A stretch of DNA of 64,000 nt, from NCBI GenBank assembly GCA_030442055.1, contig JAUJEB010000015.1:1-64000 (forward strand), written 5' to 3'. The translations under genes were made by a program, and so were the position numbers. The stretch is from Agaribacillus aureus. GTDB lineage: Bacteria; Bacteroidota; Bacteroidia; Cytophagales; Cyclobacteriaceae. Position 1 is the first letter of the stretch. Every line of letters starts with the position of its first letter. Positions 1 to 8,440 of this stretch are shown one piece after another. Below the pieces are notes generated by a model that saw nothing but the letters and a program-made list of their open reading frames with translations, was not told the origin of the DNA and made no database searches.

Positions 1-303
1 TCAATCATAATTAACATTAAAATATAAAGATATGGGAAAAAACACTAAGTATCCCTAATGGATACTTTTTCCTCATCCCAATCTCAAACATTGCACAAGA
101 TTTTCCGCTTAACTTGACGGCTATGAGAATTTTCTACGTCCTTTTATTTGTTTTGGAAACGGAACGAGGCATTTGAATGCCAGCCAGCAGCCGCAATCAT
201 CCCAAAAATGGCTTTGCTAAGATAGTTAATGCTCTCTACACCCGGGTTTGCTTTTTATGCTGTGTCCAGTAAACAGGATGTCACTTTCATACTAAAAGGA
301 CTG
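1..303. other. Non-coding left edge
   Basis: No convincing gene is seen here. The stretch holds one short hairpin at 47-72, listed separately, and otherwise looks like ordinary AT-rich spacer downstream of the symporter gene that ends at 304. A gene beyond the left edge could end in this stretch. Confidence 0.5.
47..72. terminator. Hairpin, likely bidirectional terminator
   Basis: An 8-bp perfect stem AAGTATCC/GGATACTT with a 5-nt loop is followed by a T-run on the plus strand; on the minus strand it is followed by AGTGTTTTTT. It could end transcripts entering from the left and the symporter operon from the right, although it lies about 230 bp past the symporter stop. Confidence 0.55.
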
Positions 304-2025
304 TTAGCCGGTTTTACTATTTAAATTAACAAATGCATGGATGATAAAACTAATTACCACCACCAGCAAACAACCTAGCGCATTGTACCATAAAAAACCC
401 ATCGTCAATATGCCGGCAGCTTCAATGACGTTTAAATAGTGAATAACGATAATGATAATCTGGCTGATGATGGCTCCCCAAAACACGCCAGTATGTTGGA
501 TCGATTTGAAGAAAAAAGCCACAACAAATATGCCTAATACAATTGGGTAGAACAAAGACCCGATAAGGTTTACGGCCTGAATTAAGTTTTCGAAAAGGGA
601 TAGTGTCGAAGCGAATATGATCGCAATAACGCCCCACGCCAGCGTAAATAATTTAGAAGACATCAGATAGTGTTTATCCCCTTGCCCCCCGTTGATCTTT
701 CGTTTATAAATGTCGATCGTAGTAGTAGATCCGAGCGCATTTAGCTCGGAAGAGGTAGAGGACATCGCCGCCGAAAAGATAACGGCAAACAATAACCCGA
801 TAATACCTACCGGTAAATTGTTGATGACAAAATGCATGAAAACATAATCTTTATCATTAGTCTCTGCATTGGGCAACCCGGCGCTGATCACTTCTTTGGC
901 CTTTTCCCGGAGCTGGTCGGACTCCTCCTGTAGATTGTTCAGCACCGATCTGGTCTCGTCCACCCTGGTTTCATCTCCACCGTTGACGGCTTCCACCAAC
1001 TGCTCTACCGCCAGCTTCTTCGCCTGAAACTTTTCAGCATAATCATGCTCCAGTTCCTGAAACTCCTGGGCCCGGTCCGTTTGTACAATTTGTGCTTTTA
1101 CTGTGCTGTTAAAAAAAATGGGCGGGGCATTGAATTGATAAAATACAAATACCATAGCTCCGATAAACAAAATGATGAATTGCATAGGAATCTTCAGCAG
1201 GCCATTCATCATCAAACCCAGTCTGCTTTCTTTTAGTGACTTACCGGTAAGGTATCGCTGCACCTGGCTTTGGTCGGTTCCAAAATAGGACATAAAAAGA
1301 AATACGGCCCCGGTCATGCCTGACCAAAAGTTGTAGCGGTCGCTCAGGTCGAAGTCGAAGTTAACCACATTTAGTTTACCCATCTTCCCTGCTACATGCA
1401 TGGCATCCACGAAACCAATACCTTGCGGCAAAGAGGTAATGACCAGTATTCCAGCGACAATCATGCCGCCCATCATAATGGCCATCTGATGTTTTTGTGT
1501 TTGCGTAACGGCTTTGGTACCTCCCGATACGGTATAAATTATCACCGCTAAACCTATGACAACGTTTGTTATTCTCAGATCCCAGTTCAGCAGGGTAGAC
1601 AAAATAATCGACGGCGCATAAATCGTAATGCCTGCGGCAAGTCCCCGTTGCACTAAAAAAATAATAGCGGCCAGCATCCTTGTTTTAAGATCAAACCGGG
1701 TCTCCAGGTATTCATATGCTGTATAAACCTTCAGTCTATAATAAATGGGCAGGAAAAAGATGGATATCAATATCATGGCCAATGGCAACCCAAAATAAAA
1801 CTGGATAAAGCGCATGCCGTCTGTGTAAGCCTGGCCAGGTGTGGAAAGAAACGTGATAGCGCTAGCCTGTGTAGCCATTATTGATAAACCCACGGCCCAC
1901 CACTTGGTATCGTTGCCCCCGCGTAAATACGAGTCCATACTTTTTACGCCCCTGGTTTTGTATAAACCGTAAAAAACTATCAGGGCCAGGGTTCCAAAAA
2001 GAATCAGGTAATCTATATTACTCAT
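304..2025 (-). CDS. Sodium:solute symporter (SSS family) with coiled-coil loop
   Basis: A 573-aa inner-membrane transporter of the SSS family, expected to drive uptake of a small solute with sodium. It starts with a hydrophobic segment and an SMDSYLRGGNDTKWWAVG stretch typical of bacterial SSS proteins, and shows about 13 hydrophobic helices. Between about residues 305 and 390 lies a charged segment rich in E, Q, K and A that reads as a coiled coil in a loop, much longer than in classic members such as PutP. The substrate cannot be read from sequence. The start overlaps the stop of the 47-aa membrane protein upstream (ATGA), so the two are probably translationally coupled. The PIG-L deacetylase upstream suggests an amide- or N-acetyl-linked substrate, which is inference. 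Confidence 0.9.
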   Translation of the reverse strand: MSNIDYLILFGTLALIVFYGLYKTRGVKSMDSYLRGGNDTKWWAVGLSIMATQASAITFLSTPGQAYTDGMRFIQFYFGLPLAMILISIFFLPIYYRLKVYTAYEYLETRFDLKTRMLAAIIFLVQRGLAAGITIYAPSIILSTLLNWDLRITNVVIGLAVIIYTVSGGTKAVTQTQKHQMAIMMGGMIVAGILVITSLPQGIGFVDAMHVAGKMGKLNVVNFDFDLSDRYNFWSGMTGAVFLFMSYFGTDQSQVQRYLTGKSLKESRLGLMMNGLLKIPMQFIILFIGAMVFVFYQFNAPPIFFNSTVKAQIVQTDRAQEFQELEHDYAEKFQAKKLAVEQLVEAVNGGDETRVDETRSVLNNLQEESDQLREKAKEVISAGLPNAETNDKDYVFMHFVINNLPVGIIGLLFAVIFSAAMSSTSSELNALGSTTTIDIYKRKINGGQGDKHYLMSSKLFTLAWGVIAIIFASTLSLFENLIQAVNLIGSLFYPIVLGIFVVAFFFKSIQHTGVFWGAIISQIIIIVIHYLNVIEAAGILTMGFLWYNALGCLLVVVISFIIHAFVNLNSKTG

Positions 2026-2165
2026 TCAAAAAACCTGGTAAACAGATGGAACAGCAGAATTAAAAAAAACAGGTGGGCCATCAAAAACAGGTAGGCTCCT
2101 TTCCAGGAATTAAAAAACGGCGGCGAATCATCTTCGTGCCTGGAATCGTTATCAAATTTGTCCAT
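2022..2165 (-). CDS. Small single-pass membrane protein (47 aa), symporter partner
   Basis: This short ORF begins MDKFDNDSRHEDD, with an acidic hydrophilic head, followed by one hydrophobic helix (YLFLMAHLFFLILLFHLF) and a short tail. The start lies 9 bp after the stop of the PIG-L gene and the stop overlaps the symporter ATG in an ATGA junction. Position, coupling and composition argue that it is a real gene. I know no family name for it. It may be a small accessory subunit of the symporter, by analogy with the small DUF485/DUF997-type proteins encoded beside other SSS transporters; this is inference. Confidence 0.7.
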   Translation of the reverse strand: MDKFDNDSRHEDDSPPFFNSWKGAYLFLMAHLFFLILLFHLFTRFFE

Positions 2166-2174
2166 GACCAAACT

Positions 2175-4688
2175 TTACTTTACTTTTTCAGGGCTTTTGC
2201 CTAAGGAAATGATATTGGTAAAAAGACGATAGGCGCCCGGAACACCAGCCGGAAGCTGCCTGAAAAATGATATAGCGCAATAGGTATAATATCCCTGTCC
2301 ATATTTGGCAATCAGCAGACTGCCATTTTTGGGGTCTTCCCCTTTATCATGCCAGGACAGGATTTGATCGTATTCGCTACTCCACTCATTGGGAAAGTAC
2401 AGGCCTCTCTCCTGTACCCAGTTGTCAAAGTCTTCCAGGGTAATCTTATTGGGCGTGTTTAAGACCTCATGGCCGGGGTTCAAAAATTTCACCTTTGCAT
2501 CTTCCTCGGCAACACGATCGCGGGATATTTTCAACTTGTAGGGTGCAAAATCCTGCGTAACCAACCGAAAACTAGTATTGTATTGAACGATCAGGTTGCC
2601 ACCGCCACTGACATAGGAAAGCAGCTTATCCTGGTAATACTTCATTCTTTTATTGGTATTTAATGCCCTGACTCCCAAAATAACGGCATCGTACTTTTGA
2701 AGATTCGGAACGGAAATATCGTCATCACTCAACACATCGACCTCGTAGCCGATTTGTTCAAGGCTATTGGGAATGTCATCTCCTGCGCCGTCGATATAAC
2801 CAATTTTTTCCCCATACCGGGTAATATTTAATTTTACGAGTTTTACCGTAGATTCAGGCAGCAGGGTCTGCACGGGAATGTGGTCATAGTTGATAGATTT
2901 CACACTTTGACCATACCTCTTGCCATTATAATCCACGTAGGCTGATAAATTGCCAACGCTTTGTGCCTGGGAAGGAAATATCTTAAAGTCGAAAATAGCC
3001 TCACCTCCTTTCTTCATGGGTTCCAGGGCATAACTTTCAGGGGAGGCTTTCCATCCGGCCGGTAAATCAAGTTTCAAATGTCCTTCGACACTATCAGCAC
3101 TAGCCGTGACGGTTAAACTGACGGCTTTTGCCTTATCGTCAGCAAAGATCATGACACCTTCAGAAGCGTTCACCGAAACCGGCGGTACGATAATGAAGGG
3201 TCGGTAGGATTCACCAGCTACCGGATCATTCCATTTATAGACTACCGGTACCTCAAAATCGAAGGCCTCTTTATCTACTTTCAATTTAAATATGGCCCTG
3301 AGCGTTGGTTTATTTTCCGGCATGCCGATAAGTTTTTGATCACCTACGTTGAAAAGGCCATAACTCCCTTCATCTTTGAGCCAATAGGGAACAGTGAGCG
3401 GAAAGTCTTCGGGAATATTAATATCGAGGCTGTGGTTTAACCGGGTGTTATCAACCAGGGGTTTGTTGATGATGACCAGGTCATCTGTGCCAACCATCTT
3501 AAAATTTTGAACCTGCACCTTGGTCTTCGCTCTGGTGATCATTTCAATATCCAGCTTCACGTTAGATCCCGGGGTGGCATAATAATCGTCGGCCCGGATC
3601 TCCAGGTAGAGCCCCAGGCAATCTTTTATCAATTTTTTTACTTCCTGCTGCTTTTTTATTCTCCAAAAATCGTCTGAAAGGTCTTCCAGGGAATTATAAA
3701 GGTTTGCCAGGGCGGGCACCGATTGGGCAGGATTCTCAGGGTCAAAGTTTTTAATGAGGTTATTGACCATCTGTTCATATGCCTGCCCCTTTTCCACCCG
3801 GGACCATGAAAAATCTATGTTTTCAAAAAGGTCATTTTCAGGCTGGCTGCCTTTTACAATTTCCAGGAATTCAAGGCTTCCCCCCCTGGAACCGGTGGAG
3901 CCGAAACCCTGACTTTTATGCATACTTCGACTCGCAGCGGCCACTTCCGTATAAGATTTACCCAATAGCGGATTGTATTTACCAACGTCGACGGTGACCA
4001 CGCCTTCCGTGTCCTTGGTAATATTCTTATTCCACCACCGGCCCGTATTTATAAATAGCCTTTCCGGCTGCCAAACCTCTACGTGTTTTAACTGGTCTGA
4101 AAATGCCTGTGGATCCGCGGCCAAATCAAATGCCTCGATGGCAATCATGGCGGAGGCGGTATGGTGGCCGTGACCGGCTCTTTTGTCAGGAGGAAACCTG
4201 GTAATGATTACGTCTGGCCTGAAATTTCTTATAGTCCATACGGCATCGGACATGATCTCGTCTTTACCCCAGATTTCGAAGGTCTCTTCAAAGGATTTTG
4301 AATACCCGAAGTCATTGGCGCGGCTGAAAAACTGCTGCCCACCATCTATTCTTCGCGCCTGCAGCAATTCCTGCGTTCTGATCATTCCCAACTGTTCCCT
4401 GATTTCGGGTCCCACCAAATTTTGTCCGCCATCGCCGCGTGTCAGGGAAAGGTAACCCGTATTCACCAATCTTTCATTGGCGAGATACGCAATTAATCTT
4501 GTGTTTTCATCATCGGGATGTGCGGCTACATATAACACATTGCAGAGCACATTTAATTTCTTAAGCGCTAATTTAATTTCGGCCCCATTAGCCTGTTTAG
4601 GCTTTTGCGCTACTACAGCACCTGAAATAAGTATTGACAATAAACATATAAGAGATGGGAGATGTACGGACTGGGTAAAGTTTCTCAT
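2175..4688 (-). CDS. PIG-L family deacetylase, secreted, multidomain (837 aa)
   Basis: An exported zinc-dependent amidase/deacetylase of the PIG-L/LmbE family. A signal peptide (residues about 1-27) precedes the catalytic domain, where the metal motif AAHPDDEN lies at residues 55-62 and a second His cluster (GHGHHTAS) follows at about 170. The family removes acetyl groups from N-acetylglucosaminyl substrates. The middle region (about 350-600) is beta-rich and may be a NEW3-like sandwich. The last 200 residues resemble a ThuA/class I amidotransferase-like fold (DAVILGVRALN, GGNLIVQYN). It heads an operon with the 47-aa membrane protein and the symporter, so it probably trims a substrate in the periplasm before uptake. 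The exact substrate is unknown. Confidence 0.88.
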   Translation of the reverse strand: MRNFTQSVHLPSLICLLSILISGAVVAQKPKQANGAEIKLALKKLNVLCNVLYVAAHPDDENTRLIAYLANERLVNTGYLSLTRGDGGQNLVGPEIREQLGMIRTQELLQARRIDGGQQFFSRANDFGYSKSFEETFEIWGKDEIMSDAVWTIRNFRPDVIITRFPPDKRAGHGHHTASAMIAIEAFDLAADPQAFSDQLKHVEVWQPERLFINTGRWWNKNITKDTEGVVTVDVGKYNPLLGKSYTEVAAASRSMHKSQGFGSTGSRGGSLEFLEIVKGSQPENDLFENIDFSWSRVEKGQAYEQMVNNLIKNFDPENPAQSVPALANLYNSLEDLSDDFWRIKKQQEVKKLIKDCLGLYLEIRADDYYATPGSNVKLDIEMITRAKTKVQVQNFKMVGTDDLVIINKPLVDNTRLNHSLDINIPEDFPLTVPYWLKDEGSYGLFNVGDQKLIGMPENKPTLRAIFKLKVDKEAFDFEVPVVYKWNDPVAGESYRPFIIVPPVSVNASEGVMIFADDKAKAVSLTVTASADSVEGHLKLDLPAGWKASPESYALEPMKKGGEAIFDFKIFPSQAQSVGNLSAYVDYNGKRYGQSVKSINYDHIPVQTLLPESTVKLVKLNITRYGEKIGYIDGAGDDIPNSLEQIGYEVDVLSDDDISVPNLQKYDAVILGVRALNTNKRMKYYQDKLLSYVSGGGNLIVQYNTSFRLVTQDFAPYKLKISRDRVAEEDAKVKFLNPGHEVLNTPNKITLEDFDNWVQERGLYFPNEWSSEYDQILSWHDKGEDPKNGSLLIAKYGQGYYTYCAISFFRQLPAGVPGAYRLFTNIISLGKSPEKVK

Positions 4689-4711
4689 TAAGCAGTATCT
4701 TATTTAGGCGC

Positions 4712-4719
4712 CAAATATA
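4712..4719 (-). promoter_or_regulatory. -7 element of the PIG-L operon
   Basis: On the minus strand TATATTTG matches the Bacteroidota -7 consensus TAnnTTTG and sits 24 bp upstream of the PIG-L ATG. The expected -33 TTTG at 19-nt spacing is only TTTT, so the match is partial. Confidence 0.5.
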
Positions 4720-4837
4720 ATCGTTATTTGTTATACGAAAAATTCAAAATTAGGATGGGCTTGTTTAAATTTTGCTAAAAATACTCCGAGCATTTTGGGG
4801 TCGATTGCCAAACAGGCAAAGTTTTAAACCTGGGAAA

Positions 4838-5524
4838 TCAGGCGTGATCAAATTGAAATTTCAGATACTTGATACTTTCGCCCATTTCGTAAAATTTTGT
4901 TTCATACTTGGTTTTTATGCCGAAATGCTGGCTGTTATATGGCGAGCTATAAAGATCGTGGGTAAAAGCCAGGTTCCGGATATCCTGTCGCTCGGCCAGC
5001 ACTTCCAAAGTATAATCAAATAGGCCTGTATTGTCTGTTTTCAGGTTAATATAGCCACCGGGAATTACCAGGGGTTTGTAGATATCCAGGTAGAGGTTAT
5101 TGGTCAGTCTGTGCTTTTCGTCCCTCAGCTTAGGCCTAGGGTCGGGAAATGTAATCCAAATTTCGTTTACCTCTCCAGGCTCAAAGAAGCGAGGCAAAAA
5201 CTGAATTTGCGTTCTCAGAAAGGCTGCGTTAGCCAAACCTAGCTTCCTGGCCTGCCCGCTACCTACCCAGATCCTGTCACCTTTTATATCAACGCCGATA
5301 AAATTTCTATCCTTAAACAATTGGGCCAACCCCACGGTGTACTCTCCCCGGCCACAGGCCAGTTCCAGTACGATGTCATTGGAATTTTTAAACTGCAGCG
5401 ATCCCCACTGTCCCTTGATGTTTTCGTATAACTCCTTTTCAGGGCAAATCACATTAGGCCATTCGGCAATTTGCTGAAATCTTTTTATTTTATCACGCAC
5501 GGTTTTCTCCGTTTTTACGCACAA
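4838..5524 (-). CDS. trmB: tRNA (guanine-N7)-methyltransferase
   Basis: A 228-aa cytoplasmic SAM-dependent enzyme that forms m7G46 in the variable loop of tRNAs. The SAM-binding motif LELACGRGEYTVGLA lies at about residues 53-67, FIGVDIKGDRIW follows, and the family signature IWITFPDPRPK is present, with HRLTN after it. Length and motif order match TrmB along its whole length. It is a single gene, transcribed away from the divergent BlaI gene at 5649. Confidence 0.95.
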   Translation of the reverse strand: MCVKTEKTVRDKIKRFQQIAEWPNVICPEKELYENIKGQWGSLQFKNSNDIVLELACGRGEYTVGLAQLFKDRNFIGVDIKGDRIWVGSGQARKLGLANAAFLRTQIQFLPRFFEPGEVNEIWITFPDPRPKLRDEKHRLTNNLYLDIYKPLVIPGGYINLKTDNTGLFDYTLEVLAERQDIRNLAFTHDLYSSPYNSQHFGIKTKYETKFYEMGESIKYLKFQFDHA

Positions 5525-5592
5525 AAGTAATTAAACCTCCCCTTAAAAAAAATGACCCTGCGCAGGAGAATAAGCCAAAAACTGATCACCCA

Positions 5593-5644
5593 GTTATATA
5601 ACGTATAAATAAGTTGTATAACTGAAAAATAAGTTATACATTTG
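5593..5644 (+). promoter_or_regulatory. Promoter and BlaI-type operators of the blaI-M56 operon
   Basis: A TTG (5614-5616) and TACATTTG (5637-5644) separated by 20 nt match the Bacteroidota promoter. Three related dyads overlap it: GTTATATAAC (5593-5602, perfect palindrome), AGTTGTATAACT (5612-5623) and AAGTTATAC (5631-5639). Repressors of the BlaI/MecI family bind such dyads to shut off their own operon. The -7 box ends only 4 nt before the ATG, so the transcript would be almost leaderless. Confidence 0.6.
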
Positions 5645-5648
5645 TTTT

Positions 5649-6020
5649 ATGGAATTACTAACAAAGACCGAGGAAAAGGTAATGCAGATATTGTGGCGGA
5701 TCAAAAAGGGGTTTGTCAAGGACATTATTGAGCAGCTTCCATCACCCAAGCCTCCTTATAATACCATCTCATCTGTGGTAAGAATTCTCGAGCAAAAAGA
5801 GCTGGTTGGTCACAAAGCCTACGGCAAAACGCACGAATATTTTCCCACAGTATCAAAGACTGCTTACAAAAAATTCACCTTAAAGAAAATGATGAAAAAC
5901 TACTTCGACAATTCGCTGGAGGAAATGGTCTCTTTCATTGTAGCGGAGGAAAAATTGACCAAAGCCGATGAACAGGAGATTTTAAAAATTATAGAAAAAG
6001 GCAAGCAGTCCAAAAAATAA
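5649..6020 (+). CDS. BlaI/MecI family transcriptional repressor
   Basis: A 123-aa winged-helix repressor. The sequence MELLTKTEEKVMQILWRIKKG, followed by DIIEQLP, YNTISSVVRILEQKELV and GKTHEYFP, is the classic BlaI/MecI/CopY DNA-binding domain; the C-terminal 40 residues form the dimerisation helix that partner proteases usually affect. It is separated by 4 bp from the M56 sensor gene, the standard repressor/antirepressor arrangement. Dyads in front of it suggest autoregulation. The target is probably cell-wall stress rather than a specific beta-lactamase, since none is encoded nearby. Confidence 0.92.
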   Translation: MELLTKTEEKVMQILWRIKKGFVKDIIEQLPSPKPPYNTISSVVRILEQKELVGHKAYGKTHEYFPTVSKTAYKKFTLKKMMKNYFDNSLEEMVSFIVAEEKLTKADEQEILKIIEKGKQSKK

Positions 6021-6024
6021 ATCT

Positions 6025-7413
6025 ATGAGCGATCTGATACTATATTTTATTGAGTCAACCATCTGTGTACTCCTGCTTTTTTTGCTTTACAAACTTTTGT
6101 TTTCATCGCTGACTTTTTTCCACTGGAGAAGATACTACTGGTTACTCGGCGTTGGTTTATCGTTGATTATTCCTGCCTTACACATGGAGATATCCGCTAC
6201 AGATACAAACCCGCTCATACTCTATCCAACCGAGCTGGTAGATGAATTGGAAAGCGGGGTCAGGGATGAGATATCTGCAAAAGAACTATCTACGGTCACC
6301 GACGAAACCGGAAAAGATTCCTGGCTTCCAAGTCCCTACACGCTAACGGTACTTTACATGATCATTGTGCTGATTTTATTGATAAGGTTGGCAACAAAAT
6401 TTTTTTTCATCATCAAAACCAAAAATACCGTAAAAAAAGATTTCAAAGGTTACCAGGTAGTTGAATCGGATCAGGTCAAAATTCCCTATACTTTTCTAAA
6501 TAAAATATATTTTCCCAAAGATCATTCCCTCGATACCAGGGAATATGAGTTTATCCTCGAACACGAAAAGATCCATGTTTTCCAGAGGCATACGCTGGAC
6601 ATAATTTTTCTTTCAATTGTAAAGGCATTTTTTTGGTTTAACCCGCTTTATACACTAATTCTAAAAGACATAAAACTCCTACATGAATACATCGCAGATG
6701 ATCATGTAAGTCACAAAAGCAGCCAGACGATCAGTTACGCAAAGTTATTGTTAAAACTGGCTAGTGCTGGTTCCGCGCCGGCGTTAGTGCACAATTTTTC
6801 TAAACTTCAAATAAAAGAAAGGATCATTATGTTAAAACAGAAGAAAAACCGACCGCCTCTCAAAATGATGTTTTTGTTGGGCATTCCATTAATCATTTTT
6901 TTAATCTTTTCCTTTTCCATCGATAAAAAATCCCCGCCGCCACAAAAGGTCTCCGAGGGCATGGAAATGTTTTTGGTAATGAATTCGCTGTTACCTGGCT
7001 TTGCGCCGGTTCAGAATTCAACGCCCTTCGGCTACCCGTTGTCCGATGAATACAGCAAGGTTTCCTCAGGTTTTGGTATGGCTAAACATCCGGTGCACAA
7101 CACCGAAAAAATGCACCACGGCATTGACATGCCCGCCCCTATTGGCACACCGGTATACGCCACCGCCCCGGGGGTTGTTACCATGGTTAAAACTGCCACC
7201 GGTGGCTACGGGAAACATATCAAAATAGTACATGGCGCATACGAGACGCTTTACGCCCACCTTTCTGCCTTCGAAATAAAAGTCGGAGACAAGGTTACAA
7301 TGGGTCAGTTGATCGGTCGCGTGGGTAACACCGGACTGTCTACTGAACCGCACCTTCACTATGAAGTAATCAAGGACGGTAAACGGGTAGATCCTGAAAA
7401 AACGGGGTGTTAG
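6025..7413 (+). CDS. M56 (BlaR1-like) sensor protease fused to M23 peptidase domain
   Basis: A 462-aa membrane protein. The N-terminal half has several helices and the zinc motif H180-EKI-H184 of the M56 antirepressor proteases, which inactivate BlaI-type repressors. After a further helix (about 293-305), the periplasmic C-terminus (about 340-462) is not a penicillin-binding sensor as in BlaR1 but an M23 endopeptidase domain. It is complete: H364/D368 (HxxxD), H412 (YAHL) and H443/H445 (HLHYE). The protein could therefore cut or bind peptidoglycan and signal to BlaI. Fusions of this kind occur in Bacteroidota; the signal sensed is unknown. The gene is in an operon with blaI. Confidence 0.9.
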   Translation: MSDLILYFIESTICVLLLFLLYKLLFSSLTFFHWRRYYWLLGVGLSLIIPALHMEISATDTNPLILYPTELVDELESGVRDEISAKELSTVTDETGKDSWLPSPYTLTVLYMIIVLILLIRLATKFFFIIKTKNTVKKDFKGYQVVESDQVKIPYTFLNKIYFPKDHSLDTREYEFILEHEKIHVFQRHTLDIIFLSIVKAFFWFNPLYTLILKDIKLLHEYIADDHVSHKSSQTISYAKLLLKLASAGSAPALVHNFSKLQIKERIIMLKQKKNRPPLKMMFLLGIPLIIFLIFSFSIDKKSPPPQKVSEGMEMFLVMNSLLPGFAPVQNSTPFGYPLSDEYSKVSSGFGMAKHPVHNTEKMHHGIDMPAPIGTPVYATAPGVVTMVKTATGGYGKHIKIVHGAYETLYAHLSAFEIKVGDKVTMGQLIGRVGNTGLSTEPHLHYEVIKDGKRVDPEKTGC

Positions 7414-7470
7414 CTATAAACCAGGATTAGAAGGTATCAACAGGCCTGATTTACAGGAAATGCATGGCGG

Positions 7471-7562
7471 CTTTGTGGTGAACCACAAAGATACGGATGG
7501 GGCAGGAACTGCTGCCCCCTCAACCTCCACCAGGCCTATTTCCTGGCATGGAGGGTTGAGGG
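7471..7562. repeat. Two hairpins after the M56-M23 gene
   Basis: CTTTGTGGT/ACCACAAAG (7471-7479 and 7482-7490) forms a tight hairpin. A larger one spans 7517-7562, pairing CCCTCAACCTCC with GGAGGGTTGAGGG and an inner CCAGG/CCTGG. No long T-run follows, so they may act as processing or transcript-stabilising structures, or as a weak terminator between the convergent genes ending at 7413 and 7639. Confidence 0.5.
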
Positions 7563-7638
7563 TTCTATGCAGTGTGAGGAATAGTATTTAGTTTGTTTTT
7601 GACCGTATAATAAAATGGCTGAATGCAGTGCTTTTTTT

Positions 7639-8298
7639 TCAGTATGTAAAATTCCTGGCCGATGAGGGTATCGGGATTTCCGCTCGTAACAAGTCATCGG
7701 CAACCGGTTCCCCGGCCGTCATCTGAAGGGGAATGACGCCTGCCCAGATATCCAGGTCGTAATCTTCTTTTTCATCGACTGGTCCACCAACTCTGATTTT
7801 TGCGGAGGCGGATTCAATTTCTATCGCCAGCACGCTGGTCCCTTTTAACTCTTTTTCATATGGCGGTCTGGCTTCCTCCCAGCGGTTTCCGATAATATTG
7901 TTGGTAATCACCTCCAACGCATGGTTTTTCTGATCTTCTGATACCAGTTTTGCCTTTCCAAACACCACTACCGACCGGTAATTTATGGAGGAATGAAAAG
8001 CCGACCTCGCCACGACAATGCCATCGAGATGCGTGACTGCCACACACACGGGGATACCCTTTTCCAGGTTCACCAGCATTCTGCTCTTGGTGGCGCCATG
8101 CAGGTAGATCGTATCCCCCTCGCGCCCATAAGCGGTTGGAATCAAGAAGGGTTGTCCCTCCACTACAAAACTAACATGGCATACGAATGCTGCATCCAGT
8201 ATCTGATAGACCGTTTCTTTGTCGTAATGCGCCCTTTTGGGTACTCTTTTCAATTTGTTTCTTTCAGTGACTTCGTAATTATTCATAGATACAGTCAT
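7639..8298 (-). CDS. Pyridoxamine 5'-phosphate oxidase family flavoprotein
   Basis: A 219-aa split-barrel FMN-binding protein of the Pyridox_ox_2/NimA-like group. Seen are VYQILDAAFVCHVSFVVEGQPF, PTAYGREGDTIYLHGA, a VARSAFHSSINYRSVVVFGKA segment and a C-terminal IRVGGPVDEKEDY. Such proteins bind FMN or another flavin and reduce small substrates; most are not true PdxH enzymes. It is divergent from the PdxR-like regulator at 8441, a layout common for this family, so the regulator probably controls it in response to pyridoxal phosphate. A start at the internal Met four codons downstream is equally possible. Confidence 0.85.
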   Translation of the reverse strand: MTVSMNNYEVTERNKLKRVPKRAHYDKETVYQILDAAFVCHVSFVVEGQPFLIPTAYGREGDTIYLHGATKSRMLVNLEKGIPVCVAVTHLDGIVVARSAFHSSINYRSVVVFGKAKLVSEDQKNHALEVITNNIIGNRWEEARPPYEKELKGTSVLAIEIESASAKIRVGGPVDEKEDYDLDIWAGVIPLQMTAGEPVADDLLRAEIPIPSSARNFTY

Positions 8299-8440
8299 TA
8301 AGTTAATCGTTAATAACCTCCGCCGGTTTTTAGTGTTGTTATCAGGCTTTACAACCGGCCTAATTTTTAATGTCGGTCAAATGTAGTAATTTGCCGGACT
8401 ATCGTTATGATCCAATTTTAAACTTTTAGATGGTCCGGTT

